64,000 bases of DNA from Diprion similis (lineage: Eukaryota; Arthropoda; Insecta; Hymenoptera; Diprionidae), in contig NC_060110.1 of NCBI RefSeq assembly GCF_021155765.1, positions 13,786,001 to 13,850,000 of the forward strand, in the 5' to 3' direction. The notes beneath the pieces were generated by a model that was given only the letters and a program-made list of their open reading frames with translations, was not told the origin of the DNA and did not search any database. Position numbers and translations under genes: made by a program. This document shows positions 11,959 through 25,266 of the stretch, piece after piece (the stretch's first letter is position 1; every line of letters starts with the position of its first letter).

Positions 11959-14900
11959 CACTTTTCAGGCGTTGCTCGCAGCGTATTGGGACTGCGCTCA
12001 ATCGATTCCTCTCGCAAAATTACGTCGGAATAGTGCCCTAAGAAATTAATCGCAGCCTTTTTAAAAATCGTCGAAATTTTCGACAAAAATCCAAAGGGGT
12101 TAGCCTTAGTTTTTTATCAATTTTTGGAGCCGAAAATTTTGCGTCTCCGAAACGATTAGTATAACTCTTTCTGGAGTAATTCGACCACCAGGAACTCAGA
12201 AAACACATGAAAAAGGGCCTAGGACCAACAGCCGAGAAATGACGACGAAAATCTGCAGTTTTTCGGCTGTAACTTTTCAGGCGTTGCTCGCAGCGTGTTG
12301 GGACTGCGCTCAATCGATTCCTCTCGCAAAATTACGTCGGAATAGTGCCCTAAGAAATTAATCGCAGCCTTTTTAAAAATCGTCGAAATTTTCGACAAAA
12401 ATCCAAAGGGGTTAGCCTTAGTTTTTTATCAATTTTTTGAGCCGAAAATTTTGCGTCTCCGAATCGATTAGTATGACACTTTCTAGAGTAATTCGATTAC
12501 CAGGAACTCAGAAAACACATGAAAAAGGGCCTAGGACCAACAGCAGAGAAATGACGACGAAAATCTGCAGTTTTTCGGCTGTAACTTTTCAGGCGTTGCT
12601 CGCAGCGTATTGGGACTGCGCTCAATCGATTCCTCTCGCAAAATTACGTCGAAATAGTGCCCTAAGAAATTAATCGCAGCCTTTTTCAAAATCGTCGAAA
12701 TTTTCGACAAAAATCCAAAGGGGTTAGCCTTAGTTTTTCATCGATTTTTGGAGCCGAAAATATTGGGTCTCCGAATCGATTAGTATGACTCTTTCTAGAG
12801 TAATTCGACCACCAGGAACTCAGAAAACACATGAAAAAGGGCCTAGGACCAACAGCAGAGAAATGACGACAAAAATCTGCAGTTTTTCGGCTGTAACTTT
12901 TCAGGCGTTGCTCGCAGCGTATTGGGACTGCGCTCAATCGATTCCTCTCGCAAAATTACGTCGAAGTAGTGCCCCAAGAAATTAATCGCAGCCTTTTTCA
13001 AAATCGTCGAAATTTTCGACAAAAATCCAAAGGGGTTAGCCTTAGTTTTTTATCGATTTTTGGAGCCGAAAATTTTGCGTCTCCGAATCGATTAGTATGA
13101 CACTTTCTAGAGTAATTCGATTACCAGGAACTCAGAAAACACATGAAAAAGGGCCTAGGACCAACAGCAGAGAAATGACGACGAAAATCTGCAGTTTTTC
13201 GGCTGTAACTTTTCAGGCGTTGCTCGCAGCGTATTGGGACTGCGCTCAATCGATTCCTCTCGCAAAATTACGTCGGAATAGTGCCTAAGAAATTAATCGC
13301 AGCCTTTATCAAAATCGTCGAAATTTTCGACAAAAATCCAAAGGGGTTAGCCTTAGTTTTTTATCGATTTTTGGAGCCGAAAATTTTGCGTCTCCGAATC
13401 GATTAGTATGACACTTTCTAGAGTAATTCGATTACCAGGAACTCAGAAAACACATGAAAAAGGGCCTAGGACCAACAGCCGAGAAATGACGACGAAAATC
13501 TGCAGTTTTTCGGCTGTAACTTTTCAGGCGTTGCTCGCAGCGTATTGGGACTGCGCTCAATCGATTCCTCTCGCAAAATTACGTCGGAATAGTGCCCTAA
13601 GAAATTAATCGCAGCCTTTTTCAAAATCGTCGAAATTTTCGACAAAAATCCAAAGGGGTTAGCCTTAGTTTTTTATCGATTTTTGGAGCCAAAAATTTTG
13701 CGTCCCCGAAACGATTAGTATAACTCTTTCTAGAGTAATTCGACCACCAGGAACTCAGAAAACACATGAAAAAGGGCCTAGGACCAACAGCCGAGAAATG
13801 ACGACGAAAATCTGCAGTTTTTCGGCTGTAACTTTTCAGGCGTTGCTCGCAGCGTGTTGGGACCGCGCTAAATCGATTCCTCTCGCAAAATTACGTCGGA
13901 ATAGTGCCCTAAGAAATTAATCGCAGCCTTTTTAAAAATCGTCGAAATTTTCGACAAAAATCCAAAGGGGTTAGCCTTAGTTTTTTATCAATTTTTGGAG
14001 CCGAAAATTTTGCGTCTCCGAATCGATTAGTATGACACTTTCTAGAGTAATTCGATTACCAGGAACTCAGAAAACACATGAAAAAGGGCCTAGGACCAAC
14101 AGCAGAGAAATGACGACGAAAATCTGCAGTTTTTCGGCTGTAACTTTTCAGGCGTTGCTCGCAGCGTATTGGGACTGCGCTCAATCGATTCCTCTCGCAA
14201 AATTACGTCGGAATAGTGCCCTAAGAAAGTAATCGCAGCCTTTTTCAAAATCGTCGAAATTTTCGACAAAAATCCAAAGGGGTTAGCCTTAGTTTTTTAT
14301 CGATTTTTGGAGCCGAAAATTTTGCGTCTCTGAATCGATTAGTATGACTCTTTCTAGAGTAATTCGACCACCAGGAACTCAGAAAACACATGAAAAAGGG
14401 CCTAGGACCAACAGCAGAGAAATGACGACGAAAATCTGCAGTTTTTCGGCTGTAACTTTTCAGGCGTTGCTCGCAGCGTGTTGGGACTGCGCTAAATCGA
14501 TTCCTCTCGCAAAATTACGTCGGAATAGTGCCCTAAGAAATTAATCGCAGCCTTTTTAAAAATCGTCGAAATTTTCGACAAAAATCCAAAGGGGTTAGCC
14601 TTAGTTTTTTATCGATTTTTGGAGCTGAAAATTTTGCGTCTCCGAATCGATTAGTATGACACTTTCTAGAGTAATTTGATTACCAGGAACTCAGAAAACA
14701 CATGAAAAAGGGCCTAGGACCAACAGCAGAGAAATGACGACGAAAATCTGCAGTTTTTCGGCTGTAACTTTTCAGGCGTTGCTCGCAGCGTATTGGGACT
14801 GCGCTCAATCGATTCCTCTCGCAAAATTACGTCGAAATAGTGCCCTAAGAAATTAATCGCAGCCTTTTTCAAAATCGTCGAAATTTTCGACAAAAATCCA

Positions 14901-15178
14901 AAGGGGTTAGCCTTAGTTTTTCATCGATTTTTGGAGCCGAAAATATTGGGTCTCCGAATCGATTAGTATGACTCTTTCTAGAGTAATTCGACCACCAGGA
15001 ACTCAGAAAACACATGAAAAAGGGCCTAGGACCAACAGCAGAGAAATGACGACGAAAATCTGCAGTTTTTCGGCTGTTACTTTTCAGGCGTTGCTCGCAG
15101 CGTGTTGGGACTGCGCTCAATCGATTCCTCTCGCAAAATTACGTCGGAATAGTGCCCTAAGAAATTAATCGCAGCCTT
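11500..15178 (+). repeat. Near-copy of 2,142-5,820 inside the satellite (offset 9,358 bp)
   Basis: Unit order and private variants match those of 2,142-5,820 at an offset of 9,358 bp (30 x 312 minus 2). Examples are the GGTATGACTC unit with GGCTGTCACTT, the unit with AATTTTTTGAGCC, and the unit with TCGAAGTAGTGCCCC. A few differences exist, such as CGTCCCCGAAACG here for CGTCTCCGAAACG there, and GGGACCGCGC for GGGACTGCGC. The match fails after about 15,178, where TTTTTAAAAATC replaces TTTTTCAAAATC. Confidence 0.8.
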
Positions 15179-18100
15179 TTTAAAAATCGTCGAAATTTTC
15201 GACAAAAATCCAAAGGGGTTAGCCTTAGTTTTTCATCGATTTTTGGAGCCGAAAATTTTGCGTCTCCGAATCGATTAGTATGACTCTTTCTAGAGTAATT
15301 CGACCACCAGGAACTCAGAAAACACATGAAAAAGGGCCTAGGACCAACAGCAGAGAAATGACAACGAAAATCTGCAGTTTTTCGGCTGTAACTTTTCAGG
15401 CGTTGCTCGCAGCGTATTAGGACTGCGCTCAATCGATTCCTCTCGCAAAATTACGTCGGAATAGTGCCCTAAGAAATTAATCGCAGCCTTTTTAAAAATC
15501 GTCGAAATTTTCGACAAAAATCCAAAGGGGTTAGCCTTAGTTTTTTATCGATTTTTGGAGCTGAAAATTTTGCGTCTCCGAATCGATTAGTATGACACTT
15601 TCTAGAGTAATTCGATTACCAGGAACTCAGAAAACACATGAAAAAGGGCCTAGGACCAACAGCAGAGAAATGACGACGAAAATCTGCAGTTTTTCGGCTG
15701 TAACTTTTCAGGCGTTGCTCGCAGCGTATTGGGACTGCGCTAAATCGATTCCTCTCGCAAAATTACGTCGGAATAGTGCCCTAAGAAATTAATCGCAGCC
15801 TTTTTAAAAATCGTCGAAATTTTCGCCAAAAATCCAGAGGGGTTAGCCTTAGTTTTTTATCAATTTTTGGAGCCGAAAATTTTGCGTCTCCGAATCGATT
15901 AGTATGACACTTTCTAGAGTAATTCGATTACCAGGAACTCAGAAAACACATGAAAAAGGGCCTAGGACCAACAGCAGAGAAATGACGACGAAAATCTGCA
16001 GTTTTTCGGCTGTAACTTTTCAGGCGTTGCTCGCAGCGTATTGGGACTGCGCTCAATCGATTCCTCTCGCAAAATTACGTCGAAATAGTGCCCTAAGAAA
16101 TTAATCGCAGCCTTTTTCAAAATCGTCGAAATTTTCGACAAAAATCCAAAGGGGTTAGCCTTAGTTTTTCATCGATTTTTGGAGCCGAAAATATTGGGTC
16201 TCCGAATCGATTAGTATGACTCTTTCTAGAGTAATTCGATTACCAGGAACTCAGAAAACACATAAAAAAGGGCCTAGGACCAACAGCAGAGAAATGACGA
16301 CGAAAATCTGCAGTTTTTCGGCTGTAACTTTTCAGGCGTTGCTCGCAGCGTATTAGGACTGCGCTCAATCGATTCCTCTCGCAAAATTACGTCGGAATAG
16401 TACCCTAAGAAAATAATCGCAGCCTTTTTAAAAATCGTCGAAATTTTCGACAAAAATCCAAAGGGGTTAGCCTTAGTTTTTCATCGATTTTTGGAGCCGA
16501 AAATTTTGCGTCTCCGAATCGATTAGTATGACACTTTCTAGAGTAATTCGATTACCAGGAACTCAGAAAACACATGAAAAAGGGCCTAGGACCAACAGCA
16601 GAGAAATGACGACGAAAATCTGCAGTTTTTCGGCTGTAACTTTTCAGGCGTTGCTCGCAGCGTATTGGGACTGCGCTCAATCGATTCCTCTCGCGAAATT
16701 ACGTCGGAATAGTGCCCTAAGAAATTAATCGCAGCCTTTTTCAAAATCGTCGAAATTTTCGACAAAAATCCAAAGGGGTTAGCCTTAGTTTTTCATCGAT
16801 TTTTGGAGCCGAAAATATTGGGTCTCCGAATCGATTAGTATGACTCTTTCCAGAGTAATTCGACCACCAGGAACTCAGAAAACACATGAAAAAGGGCCTA
16901 GGACCAACAGCCGAGAAATGACGACGAAAATCTGCAGTTTTTCGGCTGTAACTTTTCAGGCGTTGCTCGCAGCGTATTGGGACTGCGCTCAATCGATTCC
17001 TCTCGCAAAATTACGTCGAAATAGTGCCCTAAGAAATTAATCGCAGCCTTTTTCAAAATCGTCGAAATTTTCGACAAAAATCCAAAGGGGTTAGCCTTAG
17101 TTTTTTATCGATTTTTGGAGCCAAAAATTTTGCGTCTCCGAAACGATTAGTATAACTCTTTCTAGAGTAATTCGACCACCAGGAACTCAGAAAACACATG
17201 AAAAAGGGCCTAGGACCAACAGCCGAGAAATGACGACGAAAATCTGCAGTTTTTCGGCTGTAACTTTTCAGGCGTTGCTCGCAGCGTGTTGGGACTGCGC
17301 TAAATCGATTCCTCTCGCAAAATTACGTCGAAATAGTGCCCTAAGGAATTAATCGCAGCCTTTTTAAAAATCGTCGAAATTTTCGACAAAAATCCAAAGG
17401 GGTTAGCCTTAGTTTTTTATCGATTTTTGGAGCCGAAAATTTTGCGTCTCCGAATCGATTAGTATGACACTTTCTAGAGTAATTCGATTACCAGGAACTC
17501 AAAAAACACATGAAAAAGGGCCTAGGACCAACAGCAGAGAAATGACGACGAAAATCTGCAGTTTTTCGGCTGTAACTTTTCAGGCGTTGCTCGCAGCGTA
17601 TTGGGACTGCGCTCAATCGATTCCTCTCGCAAAATTACGTCGGAATAGTGCCCTAAGAAATTAATCGCAGCCTTTTTCAAAATCGTCGAAATTTTCGACA
17701 AAAATCCAAAGGGGTTAGCCTTAGTTTTTTATCGATTTTTGGAGCCGAAAATTTTGCGTCTCCGAATCGATTAGTATGACACTTTCTAGAGTAATTCGAT
17801 TACCAGGAACTCAGAAAACACATGAAAAAGGGCCTAGGACGAACAGCAGAGAAATGACGACGAAAATCTGCAGTTTTTCGGCTGTAACTTTCCAGGCGTT
17901 GCTCGCAGCGTATTGGGACTGCGCTCAATCGATTCCTCTCGCAAAATCACGTCGGAATAGTGCCCTAAGAAATTAATCGCAGCCTTTTTCAAAATCGTCG
18001 AAATTTTCGACAAAAATCCAAAGGGGTTAGCCTTAGTTTTTCATCGATTTTTGGAGCCGAAAATATTGGGTCTCCGAATCGATTAGTATGACTCTTTCCA

Positions 18101-21100
18101 GAGTAATTCGACCACCAGGAACTCAGAAAACACATGAAAAAGGGCCTAGGACCAACAGCCGAGAAATGACGACGAAAATCTGCAGTTTTTCGGCTGTAAC
18201 TTTTCAGGCGTTGCTCGCAGCGTATTGGGACTGCGCTCAATCGATTCCTCTCGCAAAATTACGTCGAAATAGTGCCCTAAGAAATTAATCGCAGCCTTTT
18301 TCAAAATCGTCGAAATTTTCGACAAAAATCCAAAGGGGTTAGCCTTAGTTTTTTATCGATTTTTGGAGCCAAAAATTTTGCGTCTCCGAAACGATTAGTA
18401 TAACTCTTTCTAGAGTAATTCGACCACCAGGAACTCAGAAAACACATGAAAAAGGGCCTAGGACCAACAGCCGAGAAATGACGACGAAAATCTGCAGTTT
18501 TTCGGCTGTAACTTTTCAGGCGTTGCTCGCAGCGTGTTGGGACTGCGCTAAATCGATTCCTCTCGCAAAATTACGTCGGAATAGTGCCCTAAGAAATTAA
18601 TCGCAGCCTTTTTCAAAATCGTCGAAATTTTCGACAAAAATCCAAAGGGGTTAGCCTTAGTTTTTTATCGATTTTTGGAGCCGAAAATTTTGCGTCTCCG
18701 AATCGATTAGTATGACACTTTCTAGAGTACTTCGATTACCAGGAACTCAGAAAACACATGAAAAAGGGCCTAGGACCAACAGCAGAGAAATGACGACGAA
18801 AATCTGCAGTTTTTCGGCTGTAACTTCTCAGGCGTTGCTCGCAGCGTATTGGGACTGCGCTCAATCGATTCCTCTCGCAAAATTACGTCGGAATAGCGCC
18901 CTAAGAAATTAATCGCAGCCTTTTTCAAAATCGTCGAAATTCTCGACAAAAATCCAAAGGGGTTAGCCTTAGTTTTTTATCGATTTTTGGAGCCGAAAAT
19001 ATTGGGTCTCCGAATCGATTAGTATGACTCTTTCTAGGGTAATTCGACCACCAGGAACTCAGAAAACACATGAAAAAGGGCCTAGGACCAACAGCAGAGA
19101 AATGACGACGAAAATCTGCAGTTTTTCGGCTGTAACTTTTCAGGCGTTGCTCGCAGCGTGTTGGGACTGCGCTTAATCGATTCCTCTCGCAAAATTACGT
19201 CGGAATAGTGCCCTAAGAAATTAATCGCAGCCTTTTTCAAAATCGTCGAAATTTTCGACAAAAATCCAAAGGGGTTAGCCTTAGTTTTTTATCGATTTTT
19301 GGAGCCGAAAATTTTGCGTCTCCGAATCGATTAGTATGACACTTTCTAGAGTAATTCGATTACCAGGAACTCAGAAAACACATGAAAAAGGGCCTAGGAC
19401 CAACAGCCGAGAAATGACGACGAAAATCTGCAGTTTTTCGGCTGTAACTTTTCAGGCGTTGCTCGCAGCGTATTGGGACTGCGCTCAATCGATTCCTCTC
19501 GCAAAATTACGTCGGAATAGTGCCCTAAGAAATTAATCGCAGCCTTTTTCAAAATCGTCGAAATTTTCGACAAAAATCCAAAGGGGTTAGCCTTAGTTTT
19601 TTATCGATTTTTGGAGCCAAAAATTTTGCGTCCCCGAAACGATTAGTATAACTCTTTCTAGAGTAATTCGACCACCAGGAACTCAGAAAACACATGAAAA
19701 AGGGCCTAGGACCAACAGCCGAGAAATGACGACGAAAATCTGCAGTTTTTCGGCTGTAACTTTTCAGGCGTTGCTCGCAGCGTGTTGGGACCGCGCTAAA
19801 TCGATTCCTCTCGCAAAATTACGTCGGAATAGTGCCCTAAGAAATTAATCGCAGCCTTTTTAAAAATCGTCGAAATTTTCGACAAAAATCCAAAGGGGTT
19901 AGCCTTAGTTTTTTATCAATTTTTGGAGCCGAAAATTTTGCGTCTCCGAATCGATTAGTATGACACTTTCTAGAGTAATTCGATTACCAGGAACTCAGAA
20001 AACACATGAAAAAGGGCCTAGGACCAACAGCAGAGAAATGACGACGAAAATCTGCAGTTTTTCGGCTGTAACTTTTCAGGCGTTGCTCGCAGCGTATTGG
20101 GACTGCGCTCAATCGATTCCTCTCGCAAAATTACGTCGGAATAGTGCCCTAAGAAAGTAATCGCAGCCTTTTTCAAAATCGTCGAAATTTTCGACAAAAA
20201 TCCAAAGGGGTTAGCCTTAGTTTTTTATCGATTTTTGGAGCCGAAAATTTTGCGTCTCTGAATCGATTAGTATGACTCTTTCTAGAGTAATTCGACCACC
20301 AGGAACTCAGAAAACACATGAAAAAGGGCCTAGGACCAACAGCAGAGAAATGACGACGAAAATCTGCAGTTTTTCGGCTGTAACTTTTCAGGCGTTGCTC
20401 GCAGCGTGTTGGGACTGCGCTAAATCGATTCCTCTCGCAAAATTACGTCGGAATAGTGCCCTAAGAAATTAATCGCAGCCTTTTTAAAAATCGTCGAAAT
20501 TTTCGACAAAAATCCAAAGGGGTTAGCCTTAGTTTTTTATCGATTTTTGGAGCTGAAAATTTTGCGTCTCCGAATCGATTAGTATGACACTTTCTAGAGT
20601 AATTTGATTACCAGGAACTCAGAAAACACATGAAAAAGGGCCTAGGACCAACAGCAGAGAAATGACGACGAAAATCTGCAGTTTTTCGGCTGTAACTTTT
20701 CAGGCGTTGCTCGCAGCGTATTGGGACTGCGCTCAATCGATTCCTCTCGCAAAATTACGTCGAAATAGTGCCCTAAGAAATTAATCGCAGCCTTTTTCAA
20801 AATCGTCGAAATTTTCGACAAAAATCCAAAGGGGTTAGCCTTAGTTTTTCATCGATTTTTGGAGCCGAAAATATTGGGTCTCCGAATCGATTAGTATGAC
20901 TCTTTCTAGAGTAATTCGACCACCAGGAACTCAGAAAACACATGAAAAAGGGCCTAGGACCAACAGCAGAGAAATGACGACGAAAATCTGCAGTTTTTCG
21001 GCTGTTACTTTTCAGGCGTTGCTCGCAGCGTGTTGGGACTGCGCTCAATCGATTCCTCTCGCAAAATTACGTCGGAATAGTGCCCTAAGAAATTAATCGC

Positions 21101-24100
21101 AGCCTTTTTAAAAATCGTCGAAATTTTCGACAAAAATCCAAAGGGGTTAGCCTTAGTTTTTCATCGATTTTTGGAGCCGAAAATTTTGCGTCTCCGAATC
21201 GATTAGTATGACTCTTTCTAGAGTAATTCGACCACCAGGAACTCAGAAAACACATGAAAAAGGGCCTAGGACCAACAGCAGAGAAATGACAACGAAAATC
21301 TGCAGTTTTTCGGCTGTAACTTTTCAGGCGTTGCTCGCAGCGTATTAGGACTGCGCTCAATCGATTCCTCTCGCAAAATTACGTCGGAATAGTGCCCTAA
21401 GAAATTAATCGCAGCCTTTTTAAAAATCGTCGAAATTTTCGACAAAAATCCAAAGGGGTTAGCCTTAGTTTTTTATCGATTTTTGGAGCTGAAAATTTTG
21501 CGTCTCCGAATCGATTAGTATGACACTTTCTAGAGTAATTCGATTACCAGGAACTCAGAAAACACATGAAAAAGGGCCTAGGACCAACAGCAGAGAAATG
21601 ACGACGAAAATCTGCAGTTTTTCGGCTGTAACTTTTCAGGCGTTGCTCGCAGCGTATTGGGACTGCGCTAAATCGATTCCTCTCGCAAAATTACGTCGGA
21701 ATAGTGCCCTAAGAAATTAATCGCAGCCTTTTTAAAAATCGTCGAAATTTTCGCCAAAAATCCAGAGGGGTTAGCCTTAGTTTTTTATCAATTTTTGGAG
21801 CCGAAAATTTTGCGTCTCCGAATCGATTAGTATGACACTTTCTAGAGTAATTCGATTACCAGGAACTCAGAAAACACATGAAAAAGGGCCTAGGACCAAC
21901 AGCAGAGAAATGACGACGAAAATCTGCAGTTTTTCGGCTGTAACTTTTCAGGCGTTGCTCGCAGCGTATTGGGACTGCGCTCAATCGATTCCTCTCGCAA
22001 AATTACGTCGAAATAGTGCCCTAAGAAATTAATCGCAGCCTTTTTCAAAATCGTCGAAATTTTCGACAAAAATCCAAAGGGGTTAGCCTTAGTTTTTCAT
22101 CGATTTTTGGAGCCGAAAATATTGGGTCTCCGAATCGATTAGTATGACTCTTTCTAGAGTAATTCGATTACCAGGAACTCAGAAAACACATAAAAAAGGG
22201 CCTAGGACCAACAGCAGAGAAATGACGACGAAAATCTGCAGTTTTTCGGCTGTAACTTTTCAGGCGTTGCTCGCAGCGTATTAGGACTGCGCTCAATCGA
22301 TTCCTCTCGCAAAATTACGTCGGAATAGTACCCTAAGAAAATAATCGCAGCCTTTTTAAAAATCGTCGAAATTTTCGACAAAAATCCAAAGGGGTTAGCC
22401 TTAGTTTTTCATCGATTTTTGGAGCCGAAAATTTTGCGTCTCCGAATCGATTAGTATGACACTTTCTAGAGTAATTCGATTACCAGGAACTCAGAAAACA
22501 CATGAAAAAGGGCCTAGGACCAACAGCAGAGAAATGACGACGAAAATCTGCAGTTTTTCGGCTGTAACTTTTCAGGCGTTGCTCGCAGCGTATTGGGACT
22601 GCGCTCAATCGATTCCTCTCGCGAAATTACGTCGGAATAGTGCCCTAAGAAATTAATCGCAGCCTTTTTCAAAATCGTCGAAATTTTCGACAAAAATCCA
22701 AAGGGGTTAGCCTTAGTTTTTCATCGATTTTTGGAGCCGAAAATATTGGGTCTCCGAATCGATTAGTATGACTCTTTCCAGAGTAATTCGACCACCAGGA
22801 ACTCAGAAAACACATGAAAAAGGGCCTAGGACCAACAGCCGAGAAATGACGACGAAAATCTGCAGTTTTTCGGCTGTAACTTTTCAGGCGTTGCTCGCAG
22901 CGTATTGGGACTGCGCTCAATCGATTCCTCTCGCAAAATTACGTCGAAATAGTGCCCTAAGAAATTAATCGCAGCCTTTTTCAAAATCGTCGAAATTTTC
23001 GACAAAAATCCAAAGGGGTTAGCCTTAGTTTTTTATCGATTTTTGGAGCCAAAAATTTTGCGTCTCCGAAACGATTAGTATAACTCTTTCTAGAGTAATT
23101 CGACCACCAGGAACTCAGAAAACACATGAAAAAGGGCCTAGGACCAACAGCCGAGAAATGACGACGAAAATCTGCAGTTTTTCGGCTGTAACTTTTCAGG
23201 CGTTGCTCGCAGCGTGTTGGGACTGCGCTAAATCGATTCCTCTCGCAAAATTACGTCGAAATAGTGCCCTAAGGAATTAATCGCAGCCTTTTTAAAAATC
23301 GTCGAAATTTTCGACAAAAATCCAAAGGGGTTAGCCTTAGTTTTTTATCGATTTTTGGAGCCGAAAATTTTGCGTCTCCGAATCGATTAGTATGACACTT
23401 TCTAGAGTAATTCGATTACCAGGAACTCAAAAAACACATGAAAAAGGGCCTAGGACCAACAGCAGAGAAATGACGACGAAAATCTGCAGTTTTTCGGCTG
23501 TAACTTTTCAGGCGTTGCTCGCAGCGTATTGGGACTGCGCTCAATCGATTCCTCTCGCAAAATTACGTCGGAATAGTGCCCTAAGAAATTAATCGCAGCC
23601 TTTTTCAAAATCGTCGAAATTTTCGACAAAAATCCAAAGGGGTTAGCCTTAGTTTTTTATCGATTTTTGGAGCCGAAAATTTTGCGTCTCCGAATCGATT
23701 AGTATGACACTTTCTAGAGTAATTCGATTACCAGGAACTCAGAAAACACATGAAAAAGGGCCTAGGACGAACAGCAGAGAAATGACGACGAAAATCTGCA
23801 GTTTTTCGGCTGTAACTTTCCAGGCGTTGCTCGCAGCGTATTGGGACTGCGCTCAATCGATTCCTCTCGCAAAATCACGTCGGAATAGTGCCCTAAGAAA
23901 TTAATCGCAGCCTTTTTCAAAATCGTCGAAATTTTCGACAAAAATCCAAAGGGGTTAGCCTTAGTTTTTCATCGATTTTTGGAGCCGAAAATATTGGGTC
24001 TCCGAATCGATTAGTATGACTCTTTCCAGAGTAATTCGACCACCAGGAACTCAGAAAACACATGAAAAAGGGCCTAGGACCAACAGCCGAGAAATGACGA

Positions 24101-25266
24101 CGAAAATCTGCAGTTTTTCGGCTGTAACTTTTCAGGCGTTGCTCGCAGCGTATTGGGACTGCGCTCAATCGATTCCTCTCGCAAAATTACGTCGAAATAG
24201 TGCCCTAAGAAATTAATCGCAGCCTTTTTCAAAATCGTCGAAATTTTCGACAAAAATCCAAAGGGGTTAGCCTTAGTTTTTTATCGATTTTTGGAGCCAA
24301 AAATTTTGCGTCTCCGAAACGATTAGTATAACTCTTTCTAGAGTAATTCGACCACCAGGAACTCAGAAAACACATGAAAAAGGGCCTAGGACCAACAGCC
24401 GAGAAATGACGACGAAAATCTGCAGTTTTTCGGCTGTAACTTTTCAGGCGTTGCTCGCAGCGTGTTGGGACTGCGCTAAATCGATTCCTCTCGCAAAATT
24501 ACGTCGGAATAGTGCCCTAAGAAATTAATCGCAGCCTTTTTCAAAATCGTCGAAATTTTCGACAAAAATCCAAAGGGGTTAGCCTTAGTTTTTTATCGAT
24601 TTTTGGAGCCGAAAATTTTGCGTCTCCGAATCGATTAGTATGACACTTTCTAGAGTACTTCGATTACCAGGAACTCAGAAAACACATGAAAAAGGGCCTA
24701 GGACCAACAGCAGAGAAATGACGACGAAAATCTGCAGTTTTTCGGCTGTAACTTCTCAGGCGTTGCTCGCAGCGTATTGGGACTGCGCTCAATCGATTCC
24801 TCTCGCAAAATTACGTCGGAATAGCGCCCTAAGAAATTAATCGCAGCCTTTTTCAAAATCGTCGAAATTCTCGACAAAAATCCAAAGGGGTTAGCCTTAG
24901 TTTTTTATCGATTTTTGGAGCCGAAAATATTGGGTCTCCGAATCGATTAGTATGACTCTTTCTAGGGTAATTCGACCACCAGGAACTCAGAAAACACATG
25001 AAAAAGGGCCTAGGACCAACAGCAGAGAAATGACGACGAAAATCTGCAGTTTTTCGGCTGTAACTTTTCAGGCGTTGCTCGCAGCGTGTTGGGACTGCGC
25101 TTAATCGATTCCTCTCGCAAAATTACGTCGGAATAGTGCCCTAAGAAATTAATCGCAGCCTTTTTCAAAATCGTCGAAATTTTCGACAAAAATCCAAAGG
25201 GGTTAGCCTTAGTTTTTTATCGATTTTTGGAGCCGAAAATTTTGCGTCTCCGAATCGATTAGTATG
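13310..25266 (+). repeat. Two tandem 5,928-bp higher-order blocks (19 units each)
   Basis: Every unit from about 13,310 to 19,238 recurs at +5,928 bp (19 x 312 exactly). Shared private variants include CGTCCCCGAAACG (13,704/19,632), GGGACCGCGC (13,859/19,787), CGTCGAAATAGTGCCCTAAGG (17,330/23,258), AGGACGAACAGC (17,836/23,764), GTACTTCGATT (18,727/24,655) and GCGCTTAATC (19,170/25,098). In the stretches I compared I saw no difference between the two blocks, so the duplication looks very recent. The left limit is set by CCTTTATC at 13,305 against CCTTTTTC at 19,233; the right limit by GACAC against GACTC at about 25,267. Confidence 0.88.
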
